DNA of 64,000 nucleotides from Axinella damicornis (Eukaryota > Porifera > Demospongiae > Axinellida > Axinellidae), in the NCBI GenBank assembly GCA_963931865.1, contig OZ007509.1, forward strand, positions 18,844,440 through 18,908,439, written 5' to 3'. Below are positions 22,101 to 32,749 of the stretch, one piece after another; within the stretch, counting starts at the first letter, position 1; each line of letters opens with the position of its first letter. The notes beneath the pieces are model-generated. The model did not search any database and had not been told where the DNA came from. It was given only the letters and a program-made list of their open reading frames with translations. A program made the translations under genes and the position numbers.

Positions 22101-25100
22101 GTGGATCCTGGACGTCCAGTCTGGGAGGTGGAGGGAGGTGAGTGGTGATGTACGTACGAATGTATGGCTGGTTCAATCTCAACATCATTTGAGTCTGCAG
22201 TTTTACAGTATATGGACCAATTAAACCAATTGTTGATTGCCCACAATGGTCATCACAAGATCTCACATGATGTTGTCACATGATCCATGAATGTCCAATC
22301 AATTTCTTCTCTCTCCCCAGCTCACTCTTCGTGCACAGCCACGGATGTGGCACACTGTTACTGCCTTCAGTTTGGGGCCAGGGCGGACACAAGTCACCAT
22401 GTTCGGGGGATGTCCGAATTGGGAGGGGGGAAAGTCACATGATGCACAACCAAAGCTAGCAGAAACCACTGTGCTGGAGTTTGGTGAGTAGAATACATTG
22501 TGTGTTGACATTGTGTGTACTGTGACTATACACAAGAGAGAATGTGTGCAGTACAATCAGGAGAGCACACTATATCCTTCACTTGTTGCCGAGCGGGGAG
22601 CGAGGCAACTAATCGTGCAGTGTGGAGGTCGAATCTGGGCTAGTGCGACTAAATCTTGTCCTGTAACGCATTGGAATGCAATTATTGTGGCCCCGCACGT
22701 AAATTATGCGCGTGCGCGCGTATATACAACCCACACCATGTGATCTCACGTTTGTCGTTTGTCGCTGCGCTGCTGTACGAATATGAGTCGGTTTCTGACA
22801 GGGGATGACGATAGTGCAGCGACATCGAGGGAGAACTGATGAGGCGAAGAGGGAGACTATCAGAGCAGCTGACTGCAAGAGAAAGAGACTTGGCAGACAG
22901 AATGAAGTTGACGTTCGCCGTTCACAGAGACTCGCCGTCGCTCGTAATTATGTTCTGCAACTGCCAAATTTATATTAAAGCTTCCCGCGAGGCATCTCTG
23001 CGTGGTCAACCACGTATGCACTAGTACTGTACTCCAGGGCGCACTACCTCGATCAGATCTCCTTTATGAGCTGTAGGATGACAACTACAGCTGGTAGCCT
23101 TAATTGTACTCACACTCTTAGAAAAGAGGAGTTTGTTGCTATGGCAACATCCACTGGTTACCATGGGTGGAGGCTGCATGCACTTCAGATATGATTACTG
23201 TAAACCTGAGGTGCAGCCTGTATGTATGGTAACGGGAAGTGTCATTGCCATAGCAACAAGAAATGGAAAGTTCATTATTCATGGAAGGGTCTGTTGTGGT
23301 AAAGTGATTATCAGTGCAATCGTGAGCATAGGAATGTTACAATATTACCTCTCCTTTGAGATGTGAAGATGATTGATGACTCACCCACACTTCACAAGGT
23401 GGGACAGCTACGTAGTCATCCACATGTCCCTAGCGCCCACCCTCACCTTCCCTACATATGCGTGGGTGAGGCTACGTCTGCTCTCGTACCTAGTACAACT
23501 ATCCTGGTTCCCAGGACACACCAAGTGCATGTGCCTAGCTGGCTATATACTAAAGTACTAGAAAATTTATGAACTCAACACATGAGGCTCAATTTGTGAG
23601 GTGACATTGACCTTTACAAAGAAGGAAGAATGTGAAGGTTGCGTACGTTTGTTGAGAGGTATCCTAAGCTGCTCAGTTTCAGTGACCAGGAACTAGACCA
23701 GGTGCAGCATCTGCATGAAGAGTTTCTTGGTCACCAAGCTCTGTCCAGAGAAGATACCTCAGGCTGGTTGCATGGGATGGCACTGTTTGCTATGAAGTTG
23801 GTGAGGACTGACAGGATAATTAACCTACCAAGGATAACTATTCCTCAGAAGAATGCATCTTTTCAGAACTGCCGTTCGTGAAATCTGGCAAGACAATCGG
23901 CAATGGAAATTAAACTCCATTCTTTACTACTTGAGACTAAAGCTCGTGCTTGTCATGCATTTCAGCCATCCCAACATTACTGAAGCAAGCCAAGAAGGTT
24001 ACGTCATTGTACAACAAGGAACGCTGTTCCTCAGCAGACAGTGAGCACTCTGTCAACTGGCTCTATACTGATCAGCACTGCTTTCCTCTATGCATATATT
24101 TGACATTGTTATGCAAGCCGTATGGGGACATGAACAAATATTGGAGTCCTCTCCTGCACATCACCCTCGTGAATATTTATGTGAATACGATTGATGACTA
24201 ATTGGCATAGCATCAGCCAATAATGTATGTGCATCCTCCACTGAACTTGTGTGGTAGAATTCCTGGTGTGTTATGCTGTCATAGTGTACAGCCTTCATTG
24301 TGTATCTGGTCACTGATTCAGTGGTGCCTGTAGGGTCGGGCCTGCCCGGGCATCTCTGCATACTCTATTCTGATTTTACTAAACGTGGCTCGAGCTCCAT
24401 TCATGGAACGAACGTGGAAGTCTCTTGTCAAGGGCTGAGGGCTAGAACGCCACCAGCCAAAGCAGCCTCCTGTCCTTTCTACCAAAAGGAAGTCTGGTTC
24501 CCAGACCCAAACTCACAAGTAAGGGTTGGGTCTGGGAACCAGACTAAGCAAAAGACGGAGTGCAGACCCCTCACCATCGTTTTATGCCAGCAAGCGAAAG
24601 TAGATGCTACACTTGTGTGAGAGTTTTGCCCAGGTTCTGCAGGTGCCACTGATTACTTATTACTGCCTGTGCCAATGCTGAGTATATGATGGTACTGTGT
24701 CATGTCCCACACTGTGTATTACTTCAGAAGTGATAGTCAGTAGTTCAGTTGCCAGTAGTTCTGTGACTCAACTGTACACATGATATAAAGCAGCTGTCAA
24801 GAGTTGAACCCTTCTCTGATCGGTTGAAGGTATAGCATCCCCAGTTTCAGTCAGTGCAAGGAGTGGGTTGTGCCCAGAAGATCGCATTTCGCTGAAGATG
24901 TGCAGTGGTTGAAATAAGGATTCAATGTTTGTTGTCATGTGTCCTAGCACTTTAGGTTTTGAGTTATCACTATGCTAGGTTATCCCTGTCACAACAGCAA
25001 GCATGAAAGTGTTCTCCGTGTTGGATTCAAATCCAGGTTGGTAGTGCATATGCATTAAGAAATGTGAAAAAGAAAAAGAGGGAGAAAGTGGTTGGCTCAA

Positions 25101-26638
25101 ACTCATGCAAGACACGCTCAAGAGTAAAGAATTGACTGGTTTGATCTGGCACATCATGCATGCACTGGAAAAAGTGGTCATTCTAAGTTATATTGGAGAA
25201 TGACTGATTCTGCATGTGCATTTTCCAAGCCTGGAAGCGACCCTCCTTCCTTACACTTCCTCCCTTCCCCTCTTTCTCCCATTCTTCCTCTCCTCCCCCC
25301 CCCCCCCCCCCCCCTTCCCACTCTCTCCCCTCAGAGTCAGTTGAGACTCCATCTGGTGGTGGTCCTCCCACTCGAGAGTGGGTTCTGGCGGGCATAGCCG
25401 GCAGGAGGCAGCTGGGGTCGAACCAGAGAATGAAAGATAAGGTGGCCAACATGTGTCGAGAAATCGAGACTGGTCGACAAGCTCTTCGACAAGCTCGTTC
25501 ACAGCAAGGTCTGGATAGGAGGGTTCACGACGCTGAAGCAAGAGCTCAAGATCTCCAAATACGGCTTGGGGCTTCACAAGATGCCTACCATGAATCCCAG
25601 CAGTCTCTCCAAGTATCACAAACTGAGAAAAGAGGTCTCCAAGTACAGCTCCAGGCCTCACAAGATGCCTACCAAGAATGCCAACGGTCTCTCCAAGAAT
25701 CCCAGCAGTCTCTCCGAGTATCACACACTGAGAAAAGAGATCTCCAAGTACAGCTCGAGGCCTCACAAGCTGCCTACCAAGAATCCCAGCAGTCTCTCCG
25801 AGATTCACACGCTGAGAAAAGAGATCTCCAACTACAGCTTGAGGCTGCTGAGCGCAGAGCAGAGGAAGCTGAGAGGAGATGGGTGGTGCAGAGGGACGAC
25901 ATCAACCTCACAGATACAGAGCTTGGGAGAGGAGGATGGGCTGTTGTCCGAGTCGCAGAGTTCCGTGGAGTGCGATGTGCAGCCAAGTGTCTGTATGAAC
26001 AGATAGTTTCCAACTACAATCGGCGTCTATTCATTCGTGAAATGAACATGGCAGCCCGAGTCCGCCACCCAAACCTCCTGCAGTTTATTGGAGCCACTGT
26101 TCAGGGAGAACTGATTATCCTCACTGAGCTGATGCCAACCAGTGTGCGACGAGAACTCAAGAATGAAGATCCCTTCTCTCAATCCCAGATCACCTCCATC
26201 AGCCTGGATGTGGCCAGAGCCCTCAACTACCTCCACCTGATGCAGCCCAGCCCCATAATACACCGTGACATCAGCAGTGCCAATGTTCTGCTGGAGCCCG
26301 GGCCCAGCAACAGCTGGAGGGCCAAAGTCTCCGACTACGGCTCTGTCAACCTACTTGAGAGGCTGAACACCGTCGCTCCTGGCAACCCAACGTACGCTGC
26401 TCCTGAGGCTGAAAACGCGGCTCTGCAGTCCCCCAAAATGGACATCTTCAGTTTCGGAGTTCTCCTGGTGGAGATGTGCTCAGCTCAATTCCCTGACATG
26501 GCCGATCGAGAGCATTTGATCTATTCGATTCATCTCCCTGGATTGGTGGCACTCATCCGACGGTGCCTAGCTGAGGACCGGAATGTGAGACCCTCTGCTA
26601 GTGATATCATCACTGAACTGAGCGAACAGAATGATTAG
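19154..26638 (+). CDS. kelch / coiled-coil / TKL kinase gene, copy C (788 aa)
   Basis: Five exons, 19154-19706, 21620-21780, 21952-22137, 22321-22483 and 25335-26638, join in frame (introns phase 1, 0, 0, 1) to 788 residues. Residues about 15-350 contain kelch-type blades with repeated LYSFGG, LALFGGYG, LAVLFGGYQ, VLVTGG and VTMFGG strands and following Trp residues. Residues about 387-540 are a heptad coiled coil rich in ESQQSLQ units. The kinase runs from about 543 to the end, with glycine loop GRGGWA (552-557), Lys 572, alpha-C Glu 590, HRDISSAN (catalytic Asp 666, Asn 671), DYG (Asp 688) and AAPE (Glu 712). All catalytic residues are present, so activity is expected. No signal peptide or membrane helix is seen, so a cytoplasmic protein is likely. 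The TKL assignment comes from the general motif pattern; substrate and partners are unknown. Confidence 0.9.
19938..20475. repeat. intron-1 minisatellite, four copies (gene C)
   Basis: Units start at 19938, 20066, 20203 and 20339, so the period is about 136-137 bp. The first unit lacks about 9 bases. This is the largest of the four paralogous arrays. Confidence 0.9.
20486..20558. mobile_element. hairpin MITE in intron 1 of C
   Basis: Ends TAGTCTCGGCCCCAG and its complement. It is flanked by GAGCCAGCG and AAGCCAGTG, a degraded 9-bp duplication. The empty site is seen in B (AGAGCCAGTGTTGC near 9330). Confidence 0.75.
20952..20999. mobile_element. short hairpin element in intron 1 of C
   Basis: CAGCCTTGTTCCCAGGTG with complement CCTGGGAATGAGGCTA around GCTCGGTACGGG. 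It is shared with D at 39042-39089, so it predates the C/D split. Confidence 0.7.
21283..21524. mobile_element. CAGGCCCG-ended non-autonomous DNA transposon in intron 1 of C
   Basis: Ends CAGGCCCGTAGGA and TCCTACGGCCGTG, flanked by AATTA at 21278-21282 and 21525-21529. The empty site in D reads GATACAATTATGATAG. Its right half resembles the element at 10311-10656. Confidence 0.82.
22586..23025 (+). mobile_element. Helentron-like non-autonomous element, family 2 (intron 4 of C)
   Basis: The left end TTGCCGAGCGGGGAGC folds into a hairpin with GAGGCAAC. An inverted copy of that end (GCTTCCCGCGAGGCA) lies near but not at the right end. It is followed by the hairpin CGTGGTCAACCACG and the terminus CACTAGT. 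Terminal plus subterminal inverted repeat with a 3' hairpin is the published layout of Helentrons and their HINE derivatives. Gene B lacks it; D has it at 40760-41217. Confidence 0.75.
23026..25334 (+). other. rest of intron 4 of copy C
   Basis: It holds the conserved ORF fragment at 23639-23881 (see the copy in B), a hairpin element at 24491-24546 and, next to the acceptor, a run of about 21 C residues (25288-25314 region). No further exon is seen. Confidence 0.55.
24491..24546. mobile_element. hairpin element in intron 4 of C
   Basis: Inverted repeat AGTCTGGTTCCCAGACCCAA with its complement. D has a 3'-truncated relative at 42709-42744. Confidence 0.7.
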
Positions 26639-27476
26639 TTGATCTCTTTCACACTATTACAGTAGTACTGGGGATATATATGGTAATACCTTTAAATTAT
26701 AATAATAATTGCAGTGTGTACTTGGCATATAATTATAATCGACTTGTAAATGTGCAGAAATTGCTATCATGATGTGTATCATCCAATCGTTTGTTACTTG
26801 TATTGATAATATTGTTATGGATATTAATATTGGCTTGCAGTTTTGCAACTCCACCTTATCTTCCTTAATTGGTTACTGTACAGGTATGAGATATACGTAT
26901 ACATGAATACAACTATATAATATATGATCAATGGTCTGCATTGCAAAGACAAATATCTGCATGGAGCTGTACTCTTTATGTACCAAGCGCCTGGGAACGA
27001 GGCTGCAACAATAATTACAGTTTGGCATGTCATGATGAGGTCATAAGCTAGTGTATACATTACTATACAAATGTAAGACATTCAATTGGCACATTCAGGT
27101 CGAGAGCCTCGATCCTGGCTCACCTGCACAAAAATTGACCTCTGCATGGGGTGGGGGTAGGAAAGATATAGGACGATCTGGAAATTAAATATGCATGACT
27201 GTCTTGTGTACGTGATCTATAGAAGTGGCTGTGGTCCAATTCTAGGGAGAGACGGTGACATGAGAATGTGAGTTTGTGTAGGTGTACATGTGATGTGAGT
27301 ATAGCTACATGTGATGTGAGTAATAATTATTATACATGCATGTGGATGTATTGTACGGTAAATATTTCACAAGTTTAATATTCGCAGTGATACTTCATCT
27401 GTGAATACTGCTCCAGTTATCAGCAACAGCTACTGCTACAGTATACCAAACGCAGTGCACACATAATTGCCGAGCG
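26639..27476. other. 3' flank of copy C
   Basis: AT-rich and non-coding. One isolated end of a hairpin element (CTGGGAACGAGGCT, 26989-27004). The part around 27100-27200 resembles 44890-44980 behind D, so C and D share this 3' flank. Confidence 0.4.
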
Positions 27477-29372
27477 GGAAGCGAGGCAACTAATCGTGAG
27501 CTAGCGTATATCAATACATTAAGTTTTTAACGTGTGTGTGTTGTGTGTGTCTGTGAGTGACGGAAGTGGGATGTTCGTGGGGCGGGACTAGACTATAGTG
27601 ACGCGCGACCTTCGTACTTTAATTTATTTACTGAACCTCGAACTCCGCGAAGAATGTTCGAGAAGGCTGCAAGCGGATGCGGGGAGCAGCAGTCGAAGCG
27701 GACGCAAACGGGAAGCAGCAGATGAAGCGGATGCAATCGGGCCAGGGAACAGCAGCTGAGTCGAAGCGGACGCAAGCGTAGCAGCTGAAGCGGACGCCAA
27801 TCGGGGAGAAGCAGCTCTGCACAGAGAGCTATCCTGCGCCGGATTACTCACGGTAGGCGAACGAGGGGGAAGTAGTTGAGCGAGCGAAGCGAGCGAAGCT
27901 ACTTGTATACATACAAGTAATAAAAAACATTTAAAATGTAACAGGATGTAGGGATACCAGAACCGCAAAAAGTAAGGAAACAAGGTAGGGATGATCACAC
28001 AAAACAGTGAAGTATACAACCCCCCTACAGAGATCTTTTTCCATAATACGTGTATAATGAAAAAAGATATGTAGGGGGATTGTATACTTCACTGTTTTGT
28101 GTGATCATCCCTACCTTGTTTCCTTACTTTTTGCGGTTCTGGTATCCCTACATCCTGTTACATTTTAAATGTTTTTTATTACTTGTTTATGTCATTTTTT
28201 TTAGCAGTAGGCGCATGCATACTGGACTCTGGCATTTACACTGCCAGCAATGGCTGAAGAATCAGACCCAAGCATCTCAAAAGCCAACCCTTTTCTGGAT
28301 GGATACTAAGCCAGTGCTCCCTGAGCTGCTAAGTATAGAATAGCTATACCAGATAGTAGTAGCGACACATTGTTGAGTCTTTAGATAGGCATTCACCCCT
28401 CTCACAGAACATAGTCTAGTAACATATATAGCACAGAGAATTTACCTCAGTCTAGTTCTTACGGTAACACAACAGCGCAAGGCACTTCTAATTCAGCGAT
28501 CTTGAATAATAATTACGTATCGTTGCTAAGTGATCGTTTAAGTGCGCATGCGTACAAACATGAAAATGGCGTGACAAATGAAGCCATAGTTATTGAGTGG
28601 GCAGCTGTAGCCGCCTGGTGAAGACTTGGAGGTTGCCAAAAAGCGATGGGCTGGTGCACTGCTCGGTGTAAAATGCTGCTGTTTCGTGCGAAAACCATCA
28701 TGAGGGATTGAGGCGACGTTGAGCTAGCCCGTCTGAAAGAAGAAAGAAGAAAGAAAGAAAGAAAGAAAGAAAGAAGAAAGAAAAACAATTTGCCCGTTTT
28801 GCGAGTACCTGGTGTGGTACTTTCGCGACGGGTTTTCGCGACGCGAGGAGTCTTGTTGGTCATGAAAACACTCGAAGATGAACGGTATGTGGTTATAAAG
28901 GCTTATAAGTGTACCGTTTCTGAGATTTGGAGAGATTTTTTTGTATTGGCATGTATTGCGTGTACGTCGTATCCCTACATATAGACTCTACCGAGTCTAT
29001 GATATGTTTGCAGGAGCCCATAACGCGGCGCTCATAAGCTCCTGATGTTTGTAACGCTCAGGAATGCAATAAGGACGTCACTCGTACTCACTATGTATGT
29101 GTAAGTGCGCGGGGGCAATACTCACTATGCAGTGCCGGGGGGCATCACGCAGCGATTGTCGTCCTTACAGTATAGTACCTGGCTACTATTTATAACACAG
29201 AGTTTTGACTCCAAAAATGAGTATGGGTTTTGTGGTTGCATCATGAATATACTTACCTAGCCTATAGTCAGGGTGAGCTACATGAATATACTTACCAGGC
29301 TGCGAATACAGTACAGCAAGTATTAACTCGCTCCCCGCGAGGCTCTTCTGCGTGCATTCACGTATGCACTAG
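27477..29372 (+). mobile_element. Helentron-like element, family 2, 1.9-kb copy
   Basis: The left end TTGCCGAGCGGGAAGC and the right end (GCTCCCCGCGAGGC, hairpin around CGTGCATTCACG, terminus GCACTAG) match the 440-bp copies at 22586 and 40760. A palindrome-headed repeat (27914-29005) is nested inside. The remaining interior, including the AAGCGGACGCAA-like degenerate repeats at 27660-27810, has no recognisable Rep or helicase ORF. Confidence 0.65.
27914..29005 (+). mobile_element. palindrome-headed repeat, copy 1
   Basis: The first 272 bases (27914-28185) are an almost perfect palindrome with arms beginning CAAGTAATAAAA. About 800 bases follow, then a terminal hairpin AGACTC-TACC-GAGTCT and the end TGATA. 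Other copies are 29540-30690 (reverse), 32750-34269 and 54627-55713. It contains a 64-codon plus-strand ORF (28790-28984) and a 116-codon minus-strand ORF (28513-28863), both also seen in copy 2. I recognise neither. The class is unknown. Confidence 0.8.
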
Positions 29373-29392
29373 CATGGATATTATAGACTACG

Positions 29393-29539
29393 TAATTATC
29401 ATGCAGTAGTTCCTCTCACTCGTGGTTGAGTGTAAGGTGTATGTAATAACATGTAACACGTTATTATTCTATAATATCCATGGCACTAGTAATTATCATG
29501 CAGTAGTTCCTCTCACTCGTGGTTGAGTGTAAGGTGTAT
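29393..29539. repeat. tandem duplication of about 97 bp, second copy interrupted
   Basis: TAATTATCATGCAG...AAGGTGTAT occurs at 29393-29442 and 29490-29539. The first is followed directly by GTAATAACATGTAACACG. In the second that same string appears only after the intervening repeat, at 30691. Confidence 0.85.
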
Positions 29540-30690
29540 CATAGACTCGGTAGAGTCTATATGTAGGGATACGACGTACACGCAATACATGCCAATACAA
29601 AAAAATCTCTCCAAATCTCAGAAACGGTACACTTATAAGCCTTTATAACCACATACCGTTCATCTTCGAGTGTTTTCATGACCAACAAGACTCCTCGCGT
29701 GGCGAAAAACCGTCGCGAAAGTACCACACCAGGCACTCGCAAAACGGGCAAAATGTTTTTCTTTCTTCTTTCTTCTTTCTTCTTCAGACAACTTAGCTCA
29801 ACGTTGCCTCAATCTGTCACGATGGTTTTCGCACGAAACAGCAGCATTTTCAACCGAGCAGTGCAACGTCCCATCGCCTTTTCGCTACCTCCAAGTCTTC
29901 ACCAGGCGGCTGCAGCTGCCCACTCAATAACTATGGCTTCGTTTGTCACGCCATTTTCACGTTTGTACGCATGCGCACTTAAACGATCACTTAGCAACGA
30001 TACGTAATTATTACTCAAGATCGCTGAATTAGAAACAGTGGGGAACCGATGTGTTGTCGGAGGCATGCACTCTTCTGAGGTTAGTCCCTGTACGCATGAT
30101 TTAGCTACCTATACTGTATTCTGTGAGCAGGGTGAATGCCTATCTCAACTCTCAACACCCATATGAATGTCCCTACTATAAACTGCCTATGCCATGGTCA
30201 GACAGGGAGAACTCAGTGGCTTTGTCATCCATCTAGGGAACAGTTGACTTGAGATGCCCGGGCCTGATTCTTCAGCCAATGCTGGAAGTGTAATACCTGA
30301 GTAATATTGTCCACATACCAAGGCAAGGACACCTACTGCCCAGGTGCCTGTGAGGTCACTGACTTCTGCAGCAAACTTCAGCTCAAACATGTGCCTGCTG
30401 CCCAAAAAAATTTACATAAACAAGTAATAAAAACATTAAAAATGTATCAGGATGTAGGGATACCAGAACGGCAAAAAGTAAGGAAACAAGAGGGATGATC
30501 GAACATAACAGTGAAGTATACAATCACCCCTACATATCTTTTTTCATTGTACATGTATATATGGAAGAAGATCTCTGTAGGGGTGATTGTATACTTCGCT
30601 GTTATGTTCGATCATCCCTCTTGTTTCCTTACTTTTTGCCGTTCTGGTATCCCTACATCCTGATACATTTTTAATGTTTTTTATTACTTT
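29540..30690 (-). mobile_element. palindrome-headed repeat, copy 2 (reverse orientation)
   Basis: Complete copy: terminal hairpin at the left (AGACTCGGTAGAGTCT), body, then the 270-bp palindrome (about 30415-30690). The tandem duplicate at 29393-29465 is the empty site and fixes both ends: AAGGTGTAT / GTAATAAC. No clear target duplication is visible. Confidence 0.85.
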
Positions 30691-30724
30691 GTAATAACAT
30701 GTAACACGTTATTTGAGGAGAGCT

Positions 30725-30940
30725 GCGCACTAGCCACCATGCACTGATCATGAGTTGCACTGCTAGGAGTGGTGTTGCTACTTCAACAGAACTAAGTCAG
30801 AAATATAGTAGCTACGATGTGCATTATCCCTTTTACCACAAACTTGTTCGCACCGAGTATGCAGGCATGGGGGCCCGAGTGGGTCCTCACCAGGAGGCGA
30901 TGTTTGCAGGCAACAAGATCACCCTTGCTGAATTGTAGGT
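30725..30940 (+). pseudogene. first-exon remnant of the death-domain gene, unit C
   Basis: Matches the region before and within 4345-4498 and 15270-15424. It reads EYAGMGARVGPHQEAMFAGN without the 4-nt insertions of the other units, but then runs into CTGAATTGTAG and stops. The rest of the unit resumes 3.4 kb further on, at 34312. Confidence 0.55.
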
Positions 30941-30975
30941 TTCTCGATCCCTAAACAACAGTTTGATAAATATAT

Positions 30976-31636
30976 TTGGGGCGAGCGTGAGCGAGCCCCA
31001 CACTAGCGTGACTTCATTGCGCTCTGCGTGTGTATGCTTGCTTGCTTGCTTGCTTGCTTGTCATCTTGCAAATACCGTAAATTTTAAATCAGCGAATTTC
31101 ACTTGCACGTGCACAATAATATTCAAATTCAACGAACTCGACGGACCGTCTAGCTACCTGTAGCTGTTCGACGAACGATGGCGACAACAAAGACGGAGAC
31201 CACTCGTGGACATTGGCTAGAGCATCATGAACATTCTTCCTCCTCGGCGACACTGACAAAGACGGAGACAGCGCGTGGACCTACACTTAGCTACCGCCTT
31301 GCCGGTTAGCCTAGCTACATTGCTGCTAGGCTATAAACGCTAACCTGACTCGCTCACAGTTGCTGTGATGTGCACGAGAGGATGCAGAGAATATAGCTAC
31401 AATGACATACTAAAAATCGTCTTTCAGCAACTTCATGCTAATGCGTACAACAACATTGCTAGCAGAAACAGAAACACTGAATGGTTCAGCCAGCAATAGC
31501 CCTCTTCGGTCACACACTTGCTTCCAACAATGCTGATCATGGCTTTGACCGTTTTCATATACTGCCCAGCCTTCACTACTATACTGACATGCAGTACGTC
31601 AGGCGAGCCCCACACAATGCCCTGCATTCTCCTAGT
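30976..31636 (+). mobile_element. Helentron-like non-autonomous element, family 3
   Basis: The left end TTGGGGCGAGCGTGAGCG pairs with its own GAGCCCC. An inverted piece GGCGAGCCCCAC lies near the right end, followed by the hairpin AATGC-CCT-GCATT and the terminus CTCCTAGT. It has the same layout as families 1 and 2 but a different sequence. It also contains a short GCTT repeat (31028-31050). Confidence 0.65.
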
Positions 31637-31825
31637 AGTGTAGTTACTATAATTATATTGACCACTTTGTAAATCACCTCTTCCTGTTCATTTGTATGGG
31701 TAACAAGTACCTTCAATAGTGGCAGTCTTGCATTTATGTCAGCCACTCCTTTGGGTATCATAAAGTCCATACCAATTCTGAATTAGTCACATTACAAGGA
31801 GTCATATTGTAATGAAATTGTTTGA

Positions 31826-32706
31826 CTGATTAATACTCCGAATGTAGGAGGAATTAAAGGCATCTGGCAGTCTGTTGGGTACAGAAGCATGTGGAAAAGG
31901 AAAGTACAGAGTCCCCATAGCCAGGTCAGTATGCAAGTATACTTGTACGTAACAGTACTGAGCACTCCATGTGTACGTTTGGGTAGGGACACTGTCATGA
32001 GGGTTATGAGAGACGTTGATCCAAATGGTTCCTCACTGAGGAAATACCACCGACTGCAGAAGAGGAAGTACCGTTGCAATAGCCTCATTCCCAGTCCCAC
32101 GCCCAGCTTTTCGTCGCTTGCAGTACTACCGTACTGCAAGCGACGAAAAGCTGGGACTGGGAACGAGGCTACCGTTGCAAAGTAAGGGTTAGTAATTAAT
32201 TATTACATTGCCATGCAGTGCTTGAAATCACTACATATTTATTTGCAGAGTCCCAACTATCTGTGGCATTGTGATGGATTTGACAAGCTAATTCCTTTTG
32301 GATTTTGCTGTTCACGGCTGTATAGATGGGTATGTTGGATAGGAAGATATCAGGCCATAGGAAGATATCAGGGATAGATCGTTCACTTTTCTTTACAGAT
32401 ATTCTCGAAGAATCTTGTGGTTAACAGTGGGAGTGTCCAATAAAAAGGCAGCTATAGTGGCCCACTATTATCTCAAGTGTGTAGTGCAGCTCAGAGCTAG
32501 GAGTATTAATAGTAGCAACTGTAAGGAGTTATTGAAGTCTAGTGTTTCCACCATTAAAGGTGCTCCTCCCTCGCCTTTTGAGATGTGACCTGGGGACTGA
32601 GAATGCCAATCTTGCATTTTTACAACCGTTTCCGCTGCGACAACATGGTACAGATTGTTTTGCTGAATTTGACAGCTTTCGATATGGCAAATCCGTTTCA
32701 AATCAG
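31826..32706 (+). pseudogene. broken integrase-core (DDE) domain gene
   Basis: Exon-like pieces with GT-AG borders: 31826-31922 (GYRSMWKRK), about 31971-32184 (LGRDTVMRVMRDVDPNG), 32249-32329 (PNYLWHCDGFDKLIPFGF, then AVHGCIDG in another frame) and 32399-32706 (YSRRILWLTVGVSN, later CDLGTENANLAFLQPF and YGKSVSNQ). These are the landmarks of an rve-fold integrase-core protein family common in cnidarians, sponges and fish. Two catalytic Asp contexts (WHCDG, DLGTEN) are visible. The region of the third acidic residue is cut off by the repeat at 32750. A frameshift in 32249-32329, a TGA before DLGTEN and an inserted hairpin at 32080 make it non-functional. Confidence 0.65.
32080..32171. mobile_element. 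hairpin MITE inside the integrase-core exon
   Basis: Ends TAGCCTCATTCCCAG and its complement, flanked by perfect 9-bp copies of CCGTTGCAA (32071-32079 and 32172-32180). The duplication lies just before a splice donor (AAA/GTAAGG). Confidence 0.92.
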
Positions 32707-32749
32707 GTGTGTGCATCTCTAAACATAGATGCAGAAACACTGTATGCTA

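Noticed and set aside
25214..25334. ORF extending the kinase exon of C leftward through the poly-C tract
   Set aside because: It runs through an intron pyrimidine tract and a CCCCTCAG acceptor, and the true phase joins exon 4 to 25335.
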